A stretch of DNA of 64,000 nt from Streptomyces sp. NBC_01314. Lineage in GTDB: Bacteria > Actinomycetota > Actinomycetes > Streptomycetales > Streptomycetaceae. Each line of letters begins with the position of its first letter. Position 1 is the stretch's first letter. Below are positions 27,356 through 36,284 of the stretch, in pieces. The translations under genes were made by a program, and so were the position numbers. A model generated the notes under the pieces. The model was given only the letters and a program-made list of their open reading frames with translations, was not told the origin of the DNA and searched no databases. The stretch is taken from positions 8,804,001 to 8,868,000 of the forward strand of contig NZ_CP108394.1 in NCBI RefSeq assembly GCF_041435215.1, written 5' to 3'.

Positions 27356-27943
27356 ATGGTTCTCGGGAGCGACCTCAGGCGGGCGAACGGACGGCGGGGC
27401 CGCGGCCCACGGGCGGCGGGACGGGGTACGGCCCTGGCGGCCGCCCTCGTCCTCCTCCTCGCCCCGGCCCTCGCGGCGTGCAGTGACGACAGCGGTGGCG
27501 GCGGCGACACGGCGCCGCCCACACCGTCCGTGGAACGCACGACCAGCGAGCCCGCCGAAGCGACCACGAGCGCGAGCGGGCCCGCGGACACGGCGGCGGC
27601 CGAGAAACAGATCAAGGAGAGCTGGAAGACGTTCTTCGACCCGGCCACCTCCACCAAGGAGAAACAGGCCGTGCTGGAGAACGGCGACGAGATGGGCCCG
27701 GTCCTCGCGGCGTTCAGCGGCGACGAGCGCGGCGGGAAGGTGGAGGCCCAGGTCCAGAAGGTCGTGTTCACCTCGGCCACCGACGCCGACGTGACGTACA
27801 CCCTGCTCCTGGAGGGCGCCACGGCCCTGCCGGACGCGGCGGGTACGGCCGTCGAGGAGGACGGCACCTGGAAGGTCTCCGTCAAGACACTGTGCGGACT
27901 GGTCGCGCTGAGCGGCAATGCGACACCGGGCCCTGGCTGCTGA
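27356..27943 (+). CDS. Lipoprotein, unknown function, divergent from the liv operon
   Basis: A 195-residue exported lipoprotein. A basic N-terminus and hydrophobic core end in the lipobox LALAAC (about residue 42), followed by a Gly/Thr/Pro/Ser linker. The globular part (about residues 80-195) resembles low-molecular-weight secreted antigens with alternating helix and strand (IKESWKTFFDPATSTKE) and one later Cys pair. The start codon is uncertain (GTG 27344 or ATG 27356), with only weak ribosome binding sites. It lies just before the substrate-binding protein gene, so it may belong to the same export/uptake system. Confidence 0.7.
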   Translation: MVLGSDLRRANGRRGRGPRAAGRGTALAAALVLLLAPALAACSDDSGGGGDTAPPTPSVERTTSEPAEATTSASGPADTAAAEKQIKESWKTFFDPATSTKEKQAVLENGDEMGPVLAAFSGDERGGKVEAQVQKVVFTSATDADVTYTLLLEGATALPDAAGTAVEEDGTWKVSVKTLCGLVALSGNATPGPGC

Positions 27944-27959
27944 GACCTCGGAGCGTGTG

Positions 27960-29288
27960 GTGAAAGTCCCGCACAGCACCCGCGGCGCCCGGCGCAGGCA
28001 CCGCACGGGACTGTCACCACACGCCCTGGCCGCAGGCCTGCTGCTCCTCCTGGTGACGGCCTGCGGCAGCCGGCTCCCGGAGAGCGACTTCGAGCGCCGG
28101 GACGGCACCACGGCACCGGCGAGCGCCGAGCCGTTGCGCGTAGGCATCATCACCAGCGTCACCAGCCCGGTCGGCGGTGCCGCGTTCACCGGGCCGCGCG
28201 ACGGGGCGGAAGCCTACTTCGCCGCGCTCAACGCGCGCGGCGGCATCGACGGCCGCCGCGTCGAAGTGCGGGAGTGCGACGACGGGGGCAGCGGCGTCGG
28301 CAACAACGAGTGCGTGCGGCAACTCGTGGAGGAGGACGACGTGGTGGCGCTCGTCGCCACCACCGCCCTCGACTACGCGGGCGCCTCCCGTGTCGCACAC
28401 GCGCGCGTGCCCGACATCGGCGGCCAGCCCATCGGCCCGGCCTACGACACGTACCCGTACCTGTACAGCGTCTACGGCAGCCTCGCGCCCCGCGACGGCA
28501 CGACCGGCTGGGACGGGACGCAGTACGGCGGCACCGAGGTCTACCGCTACTTCAAGCGTGAGCACGGCGCCCGTACCGCCGCCGTGGTCTCGTACAACCA
28601 GTCCGCGTCGGCCGCGTACGCGCGTCTGGTCGTGCAGGGGCTGAAGGCCGAGGGGTACGAGGTGGTCACCGAGCAGGTCGACTTCGCGCTGCCCAACTTC
28701 CGCGCGGCCGCCGCCGACATCAGGGAACAGGGCGCAGACCTGGTCTTCGACGCCATCGACAGCCACGGCAACGCCCGGCTCTGCGAGGCGATGGACGAGG
28801 CGGGCGTCGAACTCACCGCCAAGGTCACCAACGTGCAGAACTGGACCTCCACGGTCGCCGAGGACTACAAGGACGCCCCGCGCTGCCGCAACGCCCTGTG
28901 GGCCACCGGCTCCAGCCGCAACCACGCGGACGAGGGCGACGAGGCCGTACGGGAGTTCCGGGACGCGACGAAGAATCTGAAGACGCACTCCCAGTGGCAG
29001 TTGGAGGGCTGGGCGGCAGCGATGTGGTTCACGGACGCGGCGCGCTCGTGCGCGGGGGGCCGGGAAGGCGTCACGCGCGCGTGTGTCGACCGGTTCATGA
29101 ACCGAGCCGAGTTCTACAGCGCCGACGGACTGCTCGTGCCCGTCCGCTTCGAACGGCTCACCGAGCCCCCGAGCACGCGCCGGACGTGTGTGTCCGTGGC
29201 CCGCTGGCAGGACGCGAAGGGGTGGGTGAGCCAGGGGGACATGAACGACACCTGTTTCGACGTTCCACAACTTCCTTACCAGCCCTGA
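27960..29288 (+). CDS. ABC transporter substrate-binding lipoprotein (LivJ/K-type)
   Basis: A 442-residue type I periplasmic-binding-fold protein. A basic N-terminus and LLLLLVTAC lipobox (Cys near residue 32) mark a lipoprotein. The first lobe opens with LRVGIITSVTSPVGGAAF and NARGGIDGRRVEVRECDDG, typical of branched-chain amino acid binding proteins; Cys pairs later in the chain may form disulfides. The GTG at 27960 is chosen because CGGAG lies six bases upstream. It is divergent from the liv operon and is its probable substrate receptor. Confidence 0.88.
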   Translation: MKVPHSTRGARRRHRTGLSPHALAAGLLLLLVTACGSRLPESDFERRDGTTAPASAEPLRVGIITSVTSPVGGAAFTGPRDGAEAYFAALNARGGIDGRRVEVRECDDGGSGVGNNECVRQLVEEDDVVALVATTALDYAGASRVAHARVPDIGGQPIGPAYDTYPYLYSVYGSLAPRDGTTGWDGTQYGGTEVYRYFKREHGARTAAVVSYNQSASAAYARLVVQGLKAEGYEVVTEQVDFALPNFRAAAADIREQGADLVFDAIDSHGNARLCEAMDEAGVELTAKVTNVQNWTSTVAEDYKDAPRCRNALWATGSSRNHADEGDEAVREFRDATKNLKTHSQWQLEGWAAAMWFTDAARSCAGGREGVTRACVDRFMNRAEFYSADGLLVPVRFERLTEPPSTRRTCVSVARWQDAKGWVSQGDMNDTCFDVPQLPYQP

Positions 29289-29423
29289 TGCGATTCGGAG
29301 CCGACAAGTTCCCTCATCCCGCTATCGATCGGGCAACCGTTCCAAAACAAGTTGATGATGCTGTCCAACCATTCCCAGGGATGCCGGGTCTAACGGTGTG
29401 GCGGTGGACCAGCACCGCCATTG

Positions 29424-29463
29424 ACGGATGACCGGCGAAATCAACGGATGACCAGGGAAATCA
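29424..29463. repeat. 20-base direct repeat just upstream of the glycosyltransferase gene
   Basis: Two adjacent copies of ACGGATGACCGGCGAAATCA-like sequence (29424-29443 and 29444-29463) differ at two positions. The second ends 17 bases before the ATG at 29481. It could be an operator or a small duplication; the preceding 135 bases show no gene. Confidence 0.75.
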
Positions 29464-29480
29464 GGGGGCTCGGGGGACGC

Positions 29481-30743
29481 ATGCACATTTCTTTCCTCAT
29501 ACACAACGCGTACGGCATCGGGGGAACGATCCGGACGACGTACAACCTCGCAAACACCCTGGCCGAACAGCACGACGTGGAGATCGTCTCCGTCTTCCGC
29601 CACCGGGACGAGCCGGTCTTCGACGTCGACCCGAGGGTCCGGCTGCGGGGCCTCGTCGACATCCGGGAGGGCGGCGCCGACAAGGGCCACGCCGACCTGG
29701 AGCGCTCCGCCAGGGTGTTCCCGCGCGCCGAGGGCCGCTACGCCCAGTACAGCGCCATGACCGACCGGCGCATCGCCGAACACCTCTCCTCGGTCGACGC
29801 CGACGTCCTGGTCGGCACCCGCCCCGGGCTGAACGTGCACATGGCCCGGCAGACCCGCCGCGGCCCGGTCCGCGTCGGCCAGGAGCACCTCACGCTCGAC
29901 AGCCACTCCTCGGCTCTGCGCGCCACCCTGCGCGGGGTCTACCCGAGGCTCGACGCGCTCACCACGACCACCGAGGCCGACGCGCGCGCGTACGGCTCGA
30001 AGATGCGGCTGCCCGGCGTCCGCGTGCAGGCCGTGCCCAACCCGGTGCCCGCGCCGGGCATCGACCCGGCCGACGGCTCCGGCAAGTGGGTCGTCGCAGC
30101 CGGGCGACTCGCGCCCGTGAAGCGCTACGACCTGCTCATCAAGGCCTTCGACAAGGTGCGGGAGGAGCGGCCCGACTGGCGCCTGCGGATCTACGGCGGC
30201 GGTAAGCAGAAGGAGAAACTCCGCACCCTCGTCGACAAGTTGGGCCTCTACAACCACGTGTATCTGATGGGCCCCGCCAATCCCATCGAACCCGAGTGGG
30301 CCAAGGGCTCCATCGCGGCCGTCACCTCCAGCCTGGAGTCGTTCGGCATGACGATCGTCGAGGCCATGCGCTGCGGACTGCCGGTGGTCTCCACCAACTG
30401 CCCGCACGGCCCCGGCGAGATCATCGACGACGGCGTCGACGGCCGCCTGGTCAAGGTCGGCAACGTCGACGCCATCGCCGACGGTCTGCTGGAACTCATC
30501 AACGACGACGGCAAGCGGCAGCAGATGGCGCACGCCGCTCTCCAGGACTCCGAGCGCTTCGACCCGTCCCGCATCGCCGAGCGCTACGAGACGCTCTTCG
30601 GCGACCTCGCCGCCCGTGGCGGCGGCTCGTCGGTGGGCCGGATGCGCGGCTCCCTGCATCGCACCCGCGGCGCTCTGCTCGGCCGCGCGTACGCCGTTCG
30701 GGATGCCGGTCGTTCCGCCATCAAGAAGGGGCGCACCGCATGA
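29481..30743 (+). CDS. Family 4-type glycosyltransferase
   Basis: A 420-residue retaining GT-B glycosyltransferase. The N-terminal domain begins MHISFLIHNAYGIGGTIRT (Gly-rich loop). The C-terminal donor-binding domain has VAAGRLAPVKRYDLLIKAF and the ESFGMTIVEAM motif with its nucleotide-sugar binding Glu pair. The ATG at 29481 has GGGGGA five bases upstream; longer forward extensions run through the direct repeats and are rejected. It overlaps the next gene by four bases. Sugar and acceptor are unknown; a wall teichoic acid or exopolysaccharide role is possible. Confidence 0.9.
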   Translation: MHISFLIHNAYGIGGTIRTTYNLANTLAEQHDVEIVSVFRHRDEPVFDVDPRVRLRGLVDIREGGADKGHADLERSARVFPRAEGRYAQYSAMTDRRIAEHLSSVDADVLVGTRPGLNVHMARQTRRGPVRVGQEHLTLDSHSSALRATLRGVYPRLDALTTTTEADARAYGSKMRLPGVRVQAVPNPVPAPGIDPADGSGKWVVAAGRLAPVKRYDLLIKAFDKVREERPDWRLRIYGGGKQKEKLRTLVDKLGLYNHVYLMGPANPIEPEWAKGSIAAVTSSLESFGMTIVEAMRCGLPVVSTNCPHGPGEIIDDGVDGRLVKVGNVDAIADGLLELINDDGKRQQMAHAALQDSERFDPSRIAERYETLFGDLAARGGGSSVGRMRGSLHRTRGALLGRAYAVRDAGRSAIKKGRTA

Positions 30744-31576
30744 TGACGCTGGCACCGCAGCAGCCCACGCACCGCGACGACCAGGAGGACAGGGTCACGC
30801 CCCCGCGCACCGACTGCGTTGCCGACTTCGCCGGCGGCCTGACCTTCGACATCGACGACCGAGGCGTGTCCGACCCCGCCCACCTGGTCCTCTTCCTCCG
30901 CGACAGCGACCGGAAGGTGCGCCTGCCGCTCACCCCGGCCGGCAACGGCCGCCTGAGGGCCGCGCTGCCCGGCAGCGCGGACGTCCCCGAGGGCCGCTGG
31001 GACGCCTACCTCCAGATCGCCGACGGCGAGCCGTGCCGACTGTCTCCCGGCCTCAACGACCTGCGCTCCCTCGTCGACCGCGCTCCGGCCGCCACCGCCG
31101 ACCGGGTCGCCGTCCGCATCCCGTACGGCACCAAGCACGGCAACCTCACCATCCGCAGTTGGGAGCGCTCCCCCCATGCCGAGGCGGGCGAACTCCACAT
31201 CGGTGACGCGGCGCTGGAGGTGACCGTCCGGGCGTACGGCGCCGAACCCACGCCCGAGGCGTACGCCGAGTTCACCGACCGGCAGGAGTCCGCGCCCGCC
31301 GTACGGGCCGGCCTCACCCCGGACGGCCGGGGCGGCCTCCGTTTCACCGTGGCCTACGGCGAGCTGCGGCCCGGCACCTGGGATGTGTGGCTGCGCCCCC
31401 AGGGGGAGTCCGGCCCGCGGGTGCGCGTCGCGCGGCTTCTCGACGACATCGTCGAGAAGACCCCGGTCTTCGTCTATCCCAGGAAGCGTGTCGAGACCGA
31501 GCACGGCCCGGTGGAGGCCGAGCCGTCCTACACGGCCGACAACGACCTCTCCGTCACGGTCGTCGCCGTGAGCTGA
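30740..31576 (+). CDS. Protein with two beta-sandwich-like repeats, partner of the glycosyltransferase
   Basis: A 278-residue soluble protein starting in the stop codon of the glycosyltransferase gene (ATGA). Two halves resemble each other: residues about 25-110 contain RLRAALPGSADVPEGRWDAY and residues about 160-255 contain LRFTVAYGELRPGTWDVW, each with a Gly-x-Trp-Asp-aromatic-Leu motif at a strand end. This suggests a duplicated Ig-like or beta-sandwich fold. No catalytic motif is seen. Similar genes beside glycosyltransferases in Streptomyces are sometimes called transferases, but nothing here proves activity. Confidence 0.7.
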   Translation: MMTLAPQQPTHRDDQEDRVTPPRTDCVADFAGGLTFDIDDRGVSDPAHLVLFLRDSDRKVRLPLTPAGNGRLRAALPGSADVPEGRWDAYLQIADGEPCRLSPGLNDLRSLVDRAPAATADRVAVRIPYGTKHGNLTIRSWERSPHAEAGELHIGDAALEVTVRAYGAEPTPEAYAEFTDRQESAPAVRAGLTPDGRGGLRFTVAYGELRPGTWDVWLRPQGESGPRVRVARLLDDIVEKTPVFVYPRKRVETEHGPVEAEPSYTADNDLSVTVVAVS

Positions 31577-31614
31577 CTGAACGAGCTGAGCTGAGCAGAG
31601 CCGAGCGGGCTTCG

Positions 31615-31645
31615 GCGGTCGAGGACACTCCCTGTCCTCGACCGC
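31615..31645. terminator. 13-base-pair hairpin between the glycosyltransferase operon and the WYL regulator
   Basis: GCGGTCGAGGACA (31615-31627) pairs exactly with 31633-31645 around CTCCC. It lies 39 bases after the upstream stop codon and 16 bases before the regulator's ATG, so it may be a terminator or an operator for the regulator. Confidence 0.75.
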
Positions 31646-31660
31646 TGACAGACTCGCCCC

Positions 31661-32671
31661 ATGTTGGAGACATCGGCACGGCTGCTACGACTGCTCTCGC
31701 TCCTGCAGGCCCACCGGGAATGGTCCGGCTCGGACCTGGCCGACCGGCTCGGCGTCACCGCGCGCACGGTCCGCCGCGACGTGGACCGGCTGCGCGAGCT
31801 GGGCTACCCCGTCAACGCCAGCCCCGGCACGGGCGGCGGCTACCAGCTCGGCGCCGGGGCCGAACTTCCGCCGTTGCTCCTCGACGACGAGGAGGCGGTC
31901 GCGGTGGCCGTCGGGCTGCGCTCGGCCGCCGGGCAGGGCATCGACGGCATCGGCGAGTCCTCCGTACGCGCACTCGCCAAGCTCGAACAGGTGCTGCCGA
32001 GCCGGCTGCGCCGCCGGGTGGGGGCCCTGAACGCCTTCACCGTGCCGCTGCTGCGCGGGCCGCAGCTCTCCGCGATCGACCCGACGGTCCTCACCGAACT
32101 CGCGAACGCCTGCCGGGACGCCGAGCGGCTGCGCTTCGAGTACCGCGACCACGCCGGCGCCGCCACCCGCCGCACGGTCGAGCCGCACCGCCTGGTGTGC
32201 ACCGAACGCCGCTGGTACCTGGTCGCCTGGGACGTCGACCGCGCCGACTGGCGCACCTTCCGCGTGGACCGGGTCACGCCCAGGCCGCCGCACGGCCCGC
32301 GCTTCACCCCTCGCGAGCCACCGGCCGATGACCTCGCCGCGTACGTGTCCAAAGGCGTCTCCACGCGCGTGTACGCCTCGCACGCCGTCGTACGGCTGCT
32401 GGTGCCCCTCCACGAGGCCGCCGAGCGGATCTCGCCCTCGGCGGGCACCCTGGAGGCCTACGACGAGCACAGCTGTCTGCTGCGCACCGGGGCGCCGAAC
32501 CTCGACGTGATGGCCATTCACGTGATGATGACCGGCGTCGAGTTCGAGGTCGTCGAACCGGAGGAGCTGACCGGGGCGATCAGGACTCTCCGGGACCGGC
32601 TGTCGGCCGCTCTTGACCGAAGCGGGGATGCGGCGTCCCCTCCTGGCCCTTCCGGGTCTGGGGCGGCGTGA
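31661..32671 (+). CDS. WYL-domain transcriptional regulator
   Basis: A 336-residue regulator with an N-terminal HTH_11 winged helix ([20 protein letters not shown], about residues 22-41) and a WYL domain (about residues 140-220, with the RRWYLVAWD signature). A C-terminal extension domain follows. WYL regulators typically sense nucleic acid or nucleotide ligands; several act in DNA-damage or defence control. The ATG at 31661 sits 16 bases from a hairpin. Its last 92 bases overlap the convergent ctaD gene, a long antisense overlap. Confidence 0.88.
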   Translation: MLETSARLLRLLSLLQAHREWSGSDLADRLGVTARTVRRDVDRLRELGYPVNASPGTGGGYQLGAGAELPPLLLDDEEAVAVAVGLRSAAGQGIDGIGESSVRALAKLEQVLPSRLRRRVGALNAFTVPLLRGPQLSAIDPTVLTELANACRDAERLRFEYRDHAGAATRRTVEPHRLVCTERRWYLVAWDVDRADWRTFRVDRVTPRPPHGPRFTPREPPADDLAAYVSKGVSTRVYASHAVVRLLVPLHEAAERISPSAGTLEAYDEHSCLLRTGAPNLDVMAIHVMMTGVEFEVVEPEELTGAIRTLRDRLSAALDRSGDAASPPGPSGSGAA

Positions 32672-34310
32672 TCGCCGCGAACCTCGGATGGTGCAGGTCG
32701 AACGCCGGTGCCTCGGAGCGGACGCGGGGCAGCGTCACGAAGTTGTGGCGCGGTGGCGGACACGAGGTCGCCCACTCCAGCGACCGGCCGTAGCCCCATG
32801 GGTCGTCGACGTCGACCTGCACGCCGTACCGGGAGGTCTTCCAGACGTTGTAGAGGAACGGCAGCGTGGACAGGCCCAGCAGGAACGAGCCGATCGTCGA
32901 GACCGTGTTGAGGGCCGTGAAGCCGTCGGCTGCCAGATAGTCCGCGTACCGCCGGGGCATGCCCTCGGCGCCCAGCCAGTGCTGTACCAGGAACGTGGTG
33001 TGGAAGCCGACGAAGAGCGTCCAGAACTGGATCTTGCCGAGCCGCTCGTCGAGCATCTTGCCGGTGAACTTCGGCCACCAGAAGTAGAACCCCGCGAAGG
33101 TCGCGAAGACGACCGTGCCGAAGACGACGTAGTGGAAGTGCGCGACCACGAAGTACGAGTCCGTGACGTGGAAGTCCATCGGCGGCGAGGCCAGGATCAC
33201 CCCCGTCAGACCGCCGAACAGGAACGACACCAGGAAGCCGGTGGCCCACAGCATCGGTGTCTCGAACGACAGCGAGCCCTTCAGCATCGTCCCCGTCCAG
33301 TTGAAGAACTTCACCCCCGTCGGCACGGCGATCAGGAAGCTCATGAACGAGAAGAACGGCAGCAGCACCGCGCCCGTGGCGAACATGTGGTGCGCCCACA
33401 CCACCACCGACAGCCCGGTGATCGCCATCGTCGCCCCGACCAGCGTCAGATAGCCGAAGATCGGCTTGCGGCTGAAGACCGGGATGATCTCCGAGATGAT
33501 CCCGAAGAACGGCAGCGCGATGATGTAGACCTCGGGGTGCCCGAAGAACCAGAACAGGTGCTGCCACAGCAGCGCGCCGCCGTTGGCCGCGTCGAACACC
33601 TGCGAGCCGAACCGCCGGTCCGCCTCCAGGACCAGGAGCGCCGCGGCGAGCACCGGGAACGCCATCAGGATCAGGATCGACGTGAACAGCGTGTTCCAGG
33701 TGAAGATCGGCAACCGGAACATCGTCATGCCGGGGGCGCGCATCCCGATGATCGTGGTCAGGAAGTTCACCGCGCCGAGGATGGTCCCGAAGCCGGCCAG
33801 CGCGAGCCCCATGATCCACATGTCGGCCCCGATCCCCGGTGACCGTTCCAGACCGTTCAGCGGCGCGTAGGCGAACCATCCGAAGGCGGCGGGCCCCGAC
33901 GGCACCAGCAGCGAGCCCAGCACGATCAGCCCGCCGAACAGGAACAGCCAGTACGACAGCATGTTCAGCCGGGGGAAGGCGACGTCGGGCGCGCCGATCT
34001 GCAGCGGCATGATCTCGTTGGCGAACCCGGCGAAGGTCGGAGTCGCGAAGAGCAGCAGCATGATGGTGCCGTGCAGGGTGAAGAGCTGGTTGAACTGCTC
34101 GTTGTCCACGATCTGTGTGCCCGGCCGGGCCAGTTCGGCACGCATCACCAGCGCCATCAGACCGGCCGCCAGGAAGAACAGGAACGACGTGACCAGGTAG
34201 AGGTGGCCGATCTTCTTGTGGTCCGTCGTGGTCAGCCAGTCGACCACCAGCCGCCCCGGCGCCCTCGCCCGTACGGGTCGTGCCGGCGCCTGTACGGTCT
34301 CGGTCCCCAT
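32580..34310 (-). CDS. ctaD: Cytochrome c oxidase subunit I (orphan copy)
   Basis: A 576-residue haem-copper oxidase subunit I with 12 membrane helices. Haem and copper ligands are visible: FTLHGTIM (low-spin haem His), [15 protein letters not shown] (CuB His and cross-linked Tyr), WAHHMFATG (CuB His pair) and AHFHYVVFG (haem His pair). No ctaC, ctaE or qcr genes are adjacent, so it is a second, unlinked copy besides the expected cta operon. The C-terminal 40 residues are hydrophilic and variable, and overlap the end of the WYL regulator. It may be an alternative subunit under special conditions. Confidence 0.95.
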   Translation of the reverse strand: MGTETVQAPARPVRARAPGRLVVDWLTTTDHKKIGHLYLVTSFLFFLAAGLMALVMRAELARPGTQIVDNEQFNQLFTLHGTIMLLLFATPTFAGFANEIMPLQIGAPDVAFPRLNMLSYWLFLFGGLIVLGSLLVPSGPAAFGWFAYAPLNGLERSPGIGADMWIMGLALAGFGTILGAVNFLTTIIGMRAPGMTMFRLPIFTWNTLFTSILILMAFPVLAAALLVLEADRRFGSQVFDAANGGALLWQHLFWFFGHPEVYIIALPFFGIISEIIPVFSRKPIFGYLTLVGATMAITGLSVVVWAHHMFATGAVLLPFFSFMSFLIAVPTGVKFFNWTGTMLKGSLSFETPMLWATGFLVSFLFGGLTGVILASPPMDFHVTDSYFVVAHFHYVVFGTVVFATFAGFYFWWPKFTGKMLDERLGKIQFWTLFVGFHTTFLVQHWLGAEGMPRRYADYLAADGFTALNTVSTIGSFLLGLSTLPFLYNVWKTSRYGVQVDVDDPWGYGRSLEWATSCPPPRHNFVTLPRVRSEAPAFDLHHPRFAAITPPQTRKGQEGTPHPRFGQERPTAGPGES

Positions 34311-34689
34311 CGCTCGCCCCTTCGCTGCCGCGTCCTGGGCCCGTGCCGCACGCCATGATGCTCGCGCCCCGGTCGCTCCGACAGGGGACGTACGGGGGAA
34401 GTGTGCGGGAACCGTGTATTTCCCATGAGGTGGGGGCTTCCTGGAGCCGTCCGGGAATCAGTGGGAAAAGGCTGGACATGCACCGGACACACACGGCCCC
34501 GGACATACTTTCCGACGGGCTATTCGTGATGGTGCCGAAGTGGCCGGGAATTACGTTCGGCAGCACGCGGAAGGCGTAAGGAACCGCTCGTACGTGTGAC
34601 TGAGTTGGGCCGAAACGCGTGTCGTGGTTCTGTGACAGAAGCGTGACTGCGGGAGGACAGCGGGGCCTCGGCCGCCTACCGTGGCGGTC
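34311..34689. other. Divergent intergenic region upstream of ctaD and the I78-like gene
   Basis: About 380 bases with locally lower GC around 34400-34570. Only one small candidate open frame (listed separately) and no clear promoter pair or strong hairpin were found. An octamer-like TTCTGTGACAGAA at 34629-34641 is an exact inverted repeat (TTCTGT-G-ACAGAA). Confidence 0.5.
34478..34579 (+). CDS. Possible 33-residue small protein
   Basis: A short frame beginning MHRTHTAPDILSDG and ending in GSTRKA. GGGAAAAGG lies about six bases before the ATG, a reasonable ribosome binding site, and codon third positions are less GC-biased than in neighbouring genes. There is no recognised motif. It may be a chance frame in the ctaD upstream region. 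Confidence 0.2.
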   Translation: MHRTHTAPDILSDGLFVMVPKWPGITFGSTRKA

Positions 34690-34905
34690 ATGGCACCCAT
34701 TCCCACCCCCTCCGAAGAGCCCCGGGACGACCCCGACGCCTACGTCGGACTGGAGGCGCCGAACGCCGAGCGCCGAGCCGTGGAACGCGGCTGGTCCACC
34801 GTCCGGAAGCTGTCACCTGGCGCGATCGTCACCATGGAGTACCGCTTCGGCCGGCTGAACCTCGAGGTCGAGGACGGCCGGGTGAGGCGCGCCTGGAAGG
34901 GCTGA
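34690..34905 (+). CDS. Small protein resembling I78-family peptidase inhibitors
   Basis: A 71-residue protein without a signal peptide. The C-terminal half, WSTVRKLSPGAIVTMEY followed by GRLNLEVEDGRVRR, matches the pattern of I78 inhibitors (Pro-Gly, Val-Thr, Arg-Leu-Asn, Asp-Gly). The N-terminal half is acidic and Pro-rich. The ATG at 34690 is chosen over GTG 34681 because the MAPIP start is more plausible; neither has a good ribosome binding site, so a leaderless message is possible. Inhibitor function is an inference. Confidence 0.6.
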   Translation: MAPIPTPSEEPRDDPDAYVGLEAPNAERRAVERGWSTVRKLSPGAIVTMEYRFGRLNLEVEDGRVRRAWKG

Positions 34906-34945
34906 GACCGAGCGTCGTCAGATCGCCGTCAGATCAAGGACGGGG

Positions 34946-34976
34946 GAAGGCCCGGCTCGCGGAGAGCCGGGCCTTC
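34946..34976. terminator. Stem-loop between convergent genes
   Basis: A 12-base-pair stem (34946-34957 with 34965-34976) around CGCGGAG, centred on AAGGCCCGGCT/AGCCGGGCCTT, lies between the I78-like gene and the reverse-strand PAP2 gene. Confidence 0.88.
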
Positions 34977-35021
34977 ACCGTGCGGGGCATGGGCTGTGCG
35001 TACCGGCCCCGCTGTCTCGTG

Positions 35022-36044
35022 TCAGCCGCCCGCGACCGGTCGGGCCGAGGTCGCGTTGTGGGCGACCCGGTCCGCGTGAGGCGGTCGGCGGGGGCCGGTC
35101 GGGGTGACCGGGGCCCGCTCCGACCTGGTCGGATGAGGCCCGGGGGACAGGTGCAGCGGCACGATCGGGGCGTGGGCGGCACGGGCCGCGATGCCGGTCT
35201 CCCGGACGGCCGCGGGCTCATGGCCGGGCTGGCGCAGCGGGGCCGTGCCCACCGCCGTGGGTACGGGCGCCGGCAGTGGCGCCGCACGACGGTCGCGCAG
35301 GGTGTCCCGCAGCGAGAAGAGCCAGGCCTCGGCGCGGGCGATCAGCGGCTCGAACCAGGGCAGCGCAAGCATGATCAGCAGACCGGCGGCCCAGCCCAGC
35401 AGGACGTCGCTCAACCAGTGCGTACCGAGGTAGACCGTGGTGAGGCCGACGCCGAGCGAGATCACGGCGGACAGCGCGGACAGCCAGCGTCTGGCCCTCG
35501 GCGTCGACGCCAGATAGGCCAGGATGCCCCAGGTCACCACGGCGTTGGCGGTGTGTCCCGAAGGAAATATGTCGCCGCCCAGCCACATCTCGTTGGAGCC
35601 GACCTCGGTGGCGTAGTGCGGGCCGAGCCGGCCCATGCCGATCTTGGCGGCGCCGACCGTGATGTTCAGCAGCAGCAGCGAGACGCCGAGGGCGAGCATC
35701 GGGCGCAGGGTGTGCTGTCTCCAGGAGCGCCAGCCCAGCCAGGCGGCGACCATCACGGCGGTGGGTCCGCGCTGGCCCAGGACGACGTAGTAGTCCAGGA
35801 AGGCGTGGATCTGCTGCCACTGCTGGTACGGCCGGAAGAACATGATCTGCCAGTCGAGCCGGACCAGCCACGAGGTGATCACGATGGCCCACACGATGGC
35901 CACGTAGAAGGCCAGGGTGGAGGCGAGGAGCACCACCCGGTGCCGGGTCATCACCGGCACATCGATGTGGGCCGGTCGTTCCGGCTCACGGTCCAGCCTG
36001 GAGAAGACCCGGTCCAGACGGGTCGGCTTTAGTTCGGTACGCAC
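35022..36044 (-). CDS. PAP2-family membrane phosphatase
   Basis: A 340-residue integral membrane phosphatase of the PAP2 superfamily, probably acting on phosphatidic acid, undecaprenyl pyrophosphate or a similar lipid phosphate. About six membrane helices span residues 35-265. The three catalytic blocks are KIGMGRLGP, FPSGHTAN and YLGTHWLSDVLLG, giving the conserved His nucleophile and His/Asp relay. The first block is a variant of KxxxxxxRP (Leu-Gly-Pro instead of Arg-Pro). A 75-residue Pro/Ala/Arg-rich cytosolic tail follows. The GTG start at 36044 is the only one consistent with the first helix. Confidence 0.9.
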   Translation of the reverse strand: MRTELKPTRLDRVFSRLDREPERPAHIDVPVMTRHRVVLLASTLAFYVAIVWAIVITSWLVRLDWQIMFFRPYQQWQQIHAFLDYYVVLGQRGPTAVMVAAWLGWRSWRQHTLRPMLALGVSLLLLNITVGAAKIGMGRLGPHYATEVGSNEMWLGGDIFPSGHTANAVVTWGILAYLASTPRARRWLSALSAVISLGVGLTTVYLGTHWLSDVLLGWAAGLLIMLALPWFEPLIARAEAWLFSLRDTLRDRRAAPLPAPVPTAVGTAPLRQPGHEPAAVRETGIAARAAHAPIVPLHLSPGPHPTRSERAPVTPTGPRRPPHADRVAHNATSARPVAGG

Positions 36045-36284
36045 TCAATCGACGTTACAGCGAGTGAGCTCCGACGCGGCGTGAATCACCGGCTTTGTGA
36101 TGACGCCGTGATGTGGGATGGCTCTCATATTGATGCTTATTTCTGCTGAATGACGAATCGTTGCGCCACTCGGCCTTCAATTCCATGGCTTAATACTGGG
36201 CATCCGTTTTGCGACCCTTTTGAATTCGTTCACCGAATGCTTACATGGAATTACCCGCCCGCTCGCTGTCCGCCGCGGGCCGGG

